Assembly (NCBI GenBank): GCA_016791465.1
Contig: JAEUWE010000260.1
Span: forward strand, 1 to 7,130
Reading direction: 5' to 3'
DNA from: Pseudobdellovibrionaceae bacterium
GTDB lineage: Bacteria; Bdellovibrionota; Bdellovibrionia; Bdellovibrionales; JAMPXM01
Length of the DNA stretch: 7,130 nt
Shown: one piece after another, positions 4,983 through 7,130 of the stretch
How positions within the stretch are numbered: position 1 is the first letter of the stretch
Layout of the letters: each line of letters opens with the position of its first letter
The notes under the pieces: generated by a model
Database searches by the model: none
The model's input: the letters and a program-made list of their open reading frames with translations, nothing else
Told to the model about the DNA's origin: nothing
Translations under genes and position numbers: made by a program

Positions 4983-7130
4983 TCAGCGTGAAGAGAAGTC
5001 CGATGGTTCAAAGAAGCGGACTTCGACCATCTCCTGTTTGGACCAACGCTGGGTCCACTGGGTGTCGACTAGGCCTCCGGTTTCGCTATTGAGCTGCCCG
5101 ATTGAGGAAAACCAAATACGTGGACGTTTGTCTAGTTGAGTGACCATTCGCCAAACGGTTCCGCGAATGCGGCCCTGCGAGAAAACCGTGCTCGTTGCTC
5201 CGGGAGCTTCGATCTCTTCATACGGAGAGCCATCTGTTGCACCAAAAGTGTGAAACTGTGCTGGATTGGTCGTACCCCATGGCTGTCGTTTTGTCCCAAC
5301 GCGACAGAGCTCGGCTGCCGATGAGCGAACTGCCGCGATCACCTCGCGATTCTTCATCTTAAGGCCGTCGCGCAGAGTTTGAAAAAGTGTCATTCGAACA
5401 GAGCCGAGCTGCTCGCCGAATGCACCAATTGCGGATGGTACTAAACGGCGCTCGATAGCGCTGACTAAGTCTTGATAGAGTGATGCGAGAACCGATCCAA
5501 ATTCGTACCGAGCATTCCAGTTTTTTAGGTCGAGAGCGAGAGTCTTTTCGCAGCTACCGTCGTCGGTACTCTGCTCAAATGCGAGCGGCAGCAGATTGCC
5601 GAGTTCGCTGTGTCGATAGTCCGTGATGTCAGATTGAATTTGAATAGCGTCGGAGGTGTGCAGTTTGGTGTGAGAACGCAGAAGATCGACAATACGGTTG
5701 CGTCGAAATGGTGGAGAGAACTCCCATCCAATATAGAAGCTCAAAGAGTCGCTGACGTGATCGGGCGCAGAGTTGGCGTTAACGGAAAAGTCGCGGATGT
5801 TGGTCCTGCGAAGGCGCGTTTGCGCCGAGCTGTAGCCGCTCCAGATTTGTCTTGAGGATTCGACTTCGACGACGGTTCGAGGGTCGCGTTTTTTTGCCCG
5901 ATTTGGAATCAACCCACCCCACCACTCGCCGATCGAATTGGACTGATCGGCGCAGGTAAGAACGACATGCGAGAGGCTTGCGAGGAGAGCGCTGTCGCCG
6001 CAGGTCTCTGTGCGCTCGGCCTTTGGAAAGAGAATAAAGGGCAAGAAAGTTGTTTTGCCGACGGCGCCGATCCAGCTCAGGGCGAGCTCTTCGCCGTTTG
6101 AGCCAATCGGAAGAAGCGGACCGGCTTCGGTCATTCGAATTTCAATGCGCGTGACTGTGCCATCGCTCAACGCAGTTTCGCGAAATCGAGAATCGACACG
6201 TCGCCATTGCCCGTTCCATTTGTACTCCTGTCGTGAAGGATCACGGAACGTGAGTCGAAACCAATCGGTCGTATCGGCCATCGAATTGACGACGCTCCAA
6301 GCGATATGTCGGTTCGTGCCGGATATCACTCCTGGAATTCCTATCGAAGTGCTGCCGAAAGCATTGAACTGGTCGGTGACCAACTGCATGGGCAGCAGCA
6401 GGGTCGGGACGATGTAGTCGAGATGGAAGTCATTCGCGACGATGGGCTTTCCGGTCACAGTTCGTGATCCATGGATGCTAAATGCGTTGCTGCCGGTACT
6501 GAGGCTGCTCTGAAGTTGATTGAGGAAGAATGAATATTCTCGGCGCTTTTCGTGCGGAGTTGTCGTTTCGCTGGTCGTCAACTGTCCAGAGAGTGGAAAG
6601 AAGCGTTGGAACTCATCTTTTGAGATCAAGTTTTTTATCGAGTCGAGGTGAAGCTCGTTGGCCGGTCGCGCTTGGCCCCATGCTGACGAGACGATCGAGA
6701 GGGCAATGTGGAGGGGAGACCACGGGCGTGGCTGAAGCCCACGTTTTCGATACTGATCTGGCATTGTTCGCGCGTTAAGTTGTCGGATCCGAGCATTCAC
6801 GCCTTCACAGTAAGCCAGAGCTGCGCCCTTCATTTCGGGGTCTTTTAAGATTTCTGATTCGATCTTGATGGCAGCAGCCAAAAGGTCGCCCTTTTGTGCG
6901 AACTGATCGTCGCGGGTGAGTGTTCCACTGGTGAGAAGTCCGGATGTTCCCTCGACAAGACGCGCGCGGTACTCCATTTGCCATAGGCGAAAGTATGCAT
7001 GGAGAAAACCTTGCGCGAAATAGGCGCCGTTCGCCGTATCGGCCAGAATGTGAGGGATGCCAGAAGTGTCGATCGTGACTTTTATCTTGCTCGATTTGCC
7101 GAAGCCGTTGGCGGCATTCCGCAGCGCGGC
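4983..7130 (-). CDS. penicillin acylase family Ntn-hydrolase (partial, N-terminus outside window)
   Basis: The frame is open from the right edge, giving 715 visible residues. ATG 6977 is internal: codons upstream of it encode GIPHILADT, YFAQGFLHAYFRLWQME, the conserved start of the acylase alpha chain. The autoprocessing site is TG|SNAF, which places the nucleophile Ser at codon 6491-6489 (visible residue 214). Beta-chain landmarks follow in order: GKPIVANDFHL, GIPGVISGTNRHIAWS, ADTTDWF (calcium-site-like Asp pair), VNANSAPDH (oxyanion Asn region), FSPPFRRNRIVDLL and a C-terminal GQLNSETGGL...W block. Known members are periplasmic heterodimers, made from one precursor, that cleave amides of acyl side chains (beta-lactams, N-acyl homoserine lactones, lipopeptides). 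The substrate cannot be predicted here. Deviations are Phe for the usual Trp in SNxW and DFHL for DPHL. The signal peptide should lie beyond the window. Confidence 0.94.
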   Translation of the reverse strand, partial: AALRNAANGFGKSSKIKVTIDTSGIPHILADTANGAYFAQGFLHAYFRLWQMEYRARLVEGTSGLLTSGTLTRDDQFAQKGDLLAAAIKIESEILKDPEMKGAALAYCEGVNARIRQLNARTMPDQYRKRGLQPRPWSPLHIALSIVSSAWGQARPANELHLDSIKNLISKDEFQRFFPLSGQLTTSETTTPHEKRREYSFFLNQLQSSLSTGSNAFSIHGSRTVTGKPIVANDFHLDYIVPTLLLPMQLVTDQFNAFGSTSIGIPGVISGTNRHIAWSVVNSMADTTDWFRLTFRDPSRQEYKWNGQWRRVDSRFRETALSDGTVTRIEIRMTEAGPLLPIGSNGEELALSWIGAVGKTTFLPFILFPKAERTETCGDSALLASLSHVVLTCADQSNSIGEWWGGLIPNRAKKRDPRTVVEVESSRQIWSGYSSAQTRLRRTNIRDFSVNANSAPDHVSDSLSFYIGWEFSPPFRRNRIVDLLRSHTKLHTSDAIQIQSDITDYRHSELGNLLPLAFEQSTDDGSCEKTLALDLKNWNARYEFGSVLASLYQDLVSAIERRLVPSAIGAFGEQLGSVRMTLFQTLRDGLKMKNREVIAAVRSSAAELCRVGTKRQPWGTTNPAQFHTFGATDGSPYEEIEAPGATSTVFSQGRIRGTVWRMVTQLDKRPRIWFSSIGQLNSETGGLVDTQWTQRWSKQEMVEVRFFEPSDFSSR

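Noticed and set aside
4637..5092. Plus-strand open frame of 151 codons.
   Set aside because: It is antisense to the end of the acylase and the small exported protein. The product looks random.

Overview
The window looks like accessory DNA from a Gram-negative predatory-type bacterium. My best guess is a member of Bdellovibrionota or a relative. That guess rests on inference from roughly balanced base composition, the style of the secreted leucine-rich-repeat-like protein at the left edge, and the mix of cell-surface enzymes and a periplasmic-type acylase. No rRNA, tRNA, transposase, integrase or CRISPR array is visible, so the taxonomy is not firm.

Left part (1-1200): a minus-strand gene for a secreted LRR-like protein runs off the left edge. 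It is followed by about 720 bp without a convincing long gene. Between 751 and 1103 this gap contains seven perfect or near-perfect inverted repeats with short loops, an unusual density. One of them places a possible ribosome binding site and ATG of a 39-codon reading frame in its loop. This is the part of the window least explained by known features.

Middle part, plus strand (1209-3772): a TTG-started two-TM protein with a long charged coiled-coil tail overlaps the start of a class I SAM-dependent methyltransferase. Next come a probable extended -10 promoter, a 50-residue basic small protein, and a GT4-like glycosyltransferase with the EX7E motif. The methyltransferase and glycosyltransferase both have short or ambiguous N-termini. 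The content suggests assembly or decoration of a surface glycan.

Right part, minus strand (7130-3769): a three-gene run. It starts with a penicillin acylase family Ntn-hydrolase (N-terminus outside the window; it reads through to the window edge upstream of the first in-window ATG). It is followed by an unrecognised protein of about 144 residues with a Tat-like N-terminal signal, then an Asp/Asn beta-hydroxylase-like 2-oxoglutarate/Fe(II) enzyme. Gaps are short or negative, so they are probably co-transcribed. The last gene converges on the glycosyltransferase with overlapping stop codons. A joint role of acylase, exported small protein and hydroxylase in maturing or degrading an acylated or hydroxylated molecule is inference.
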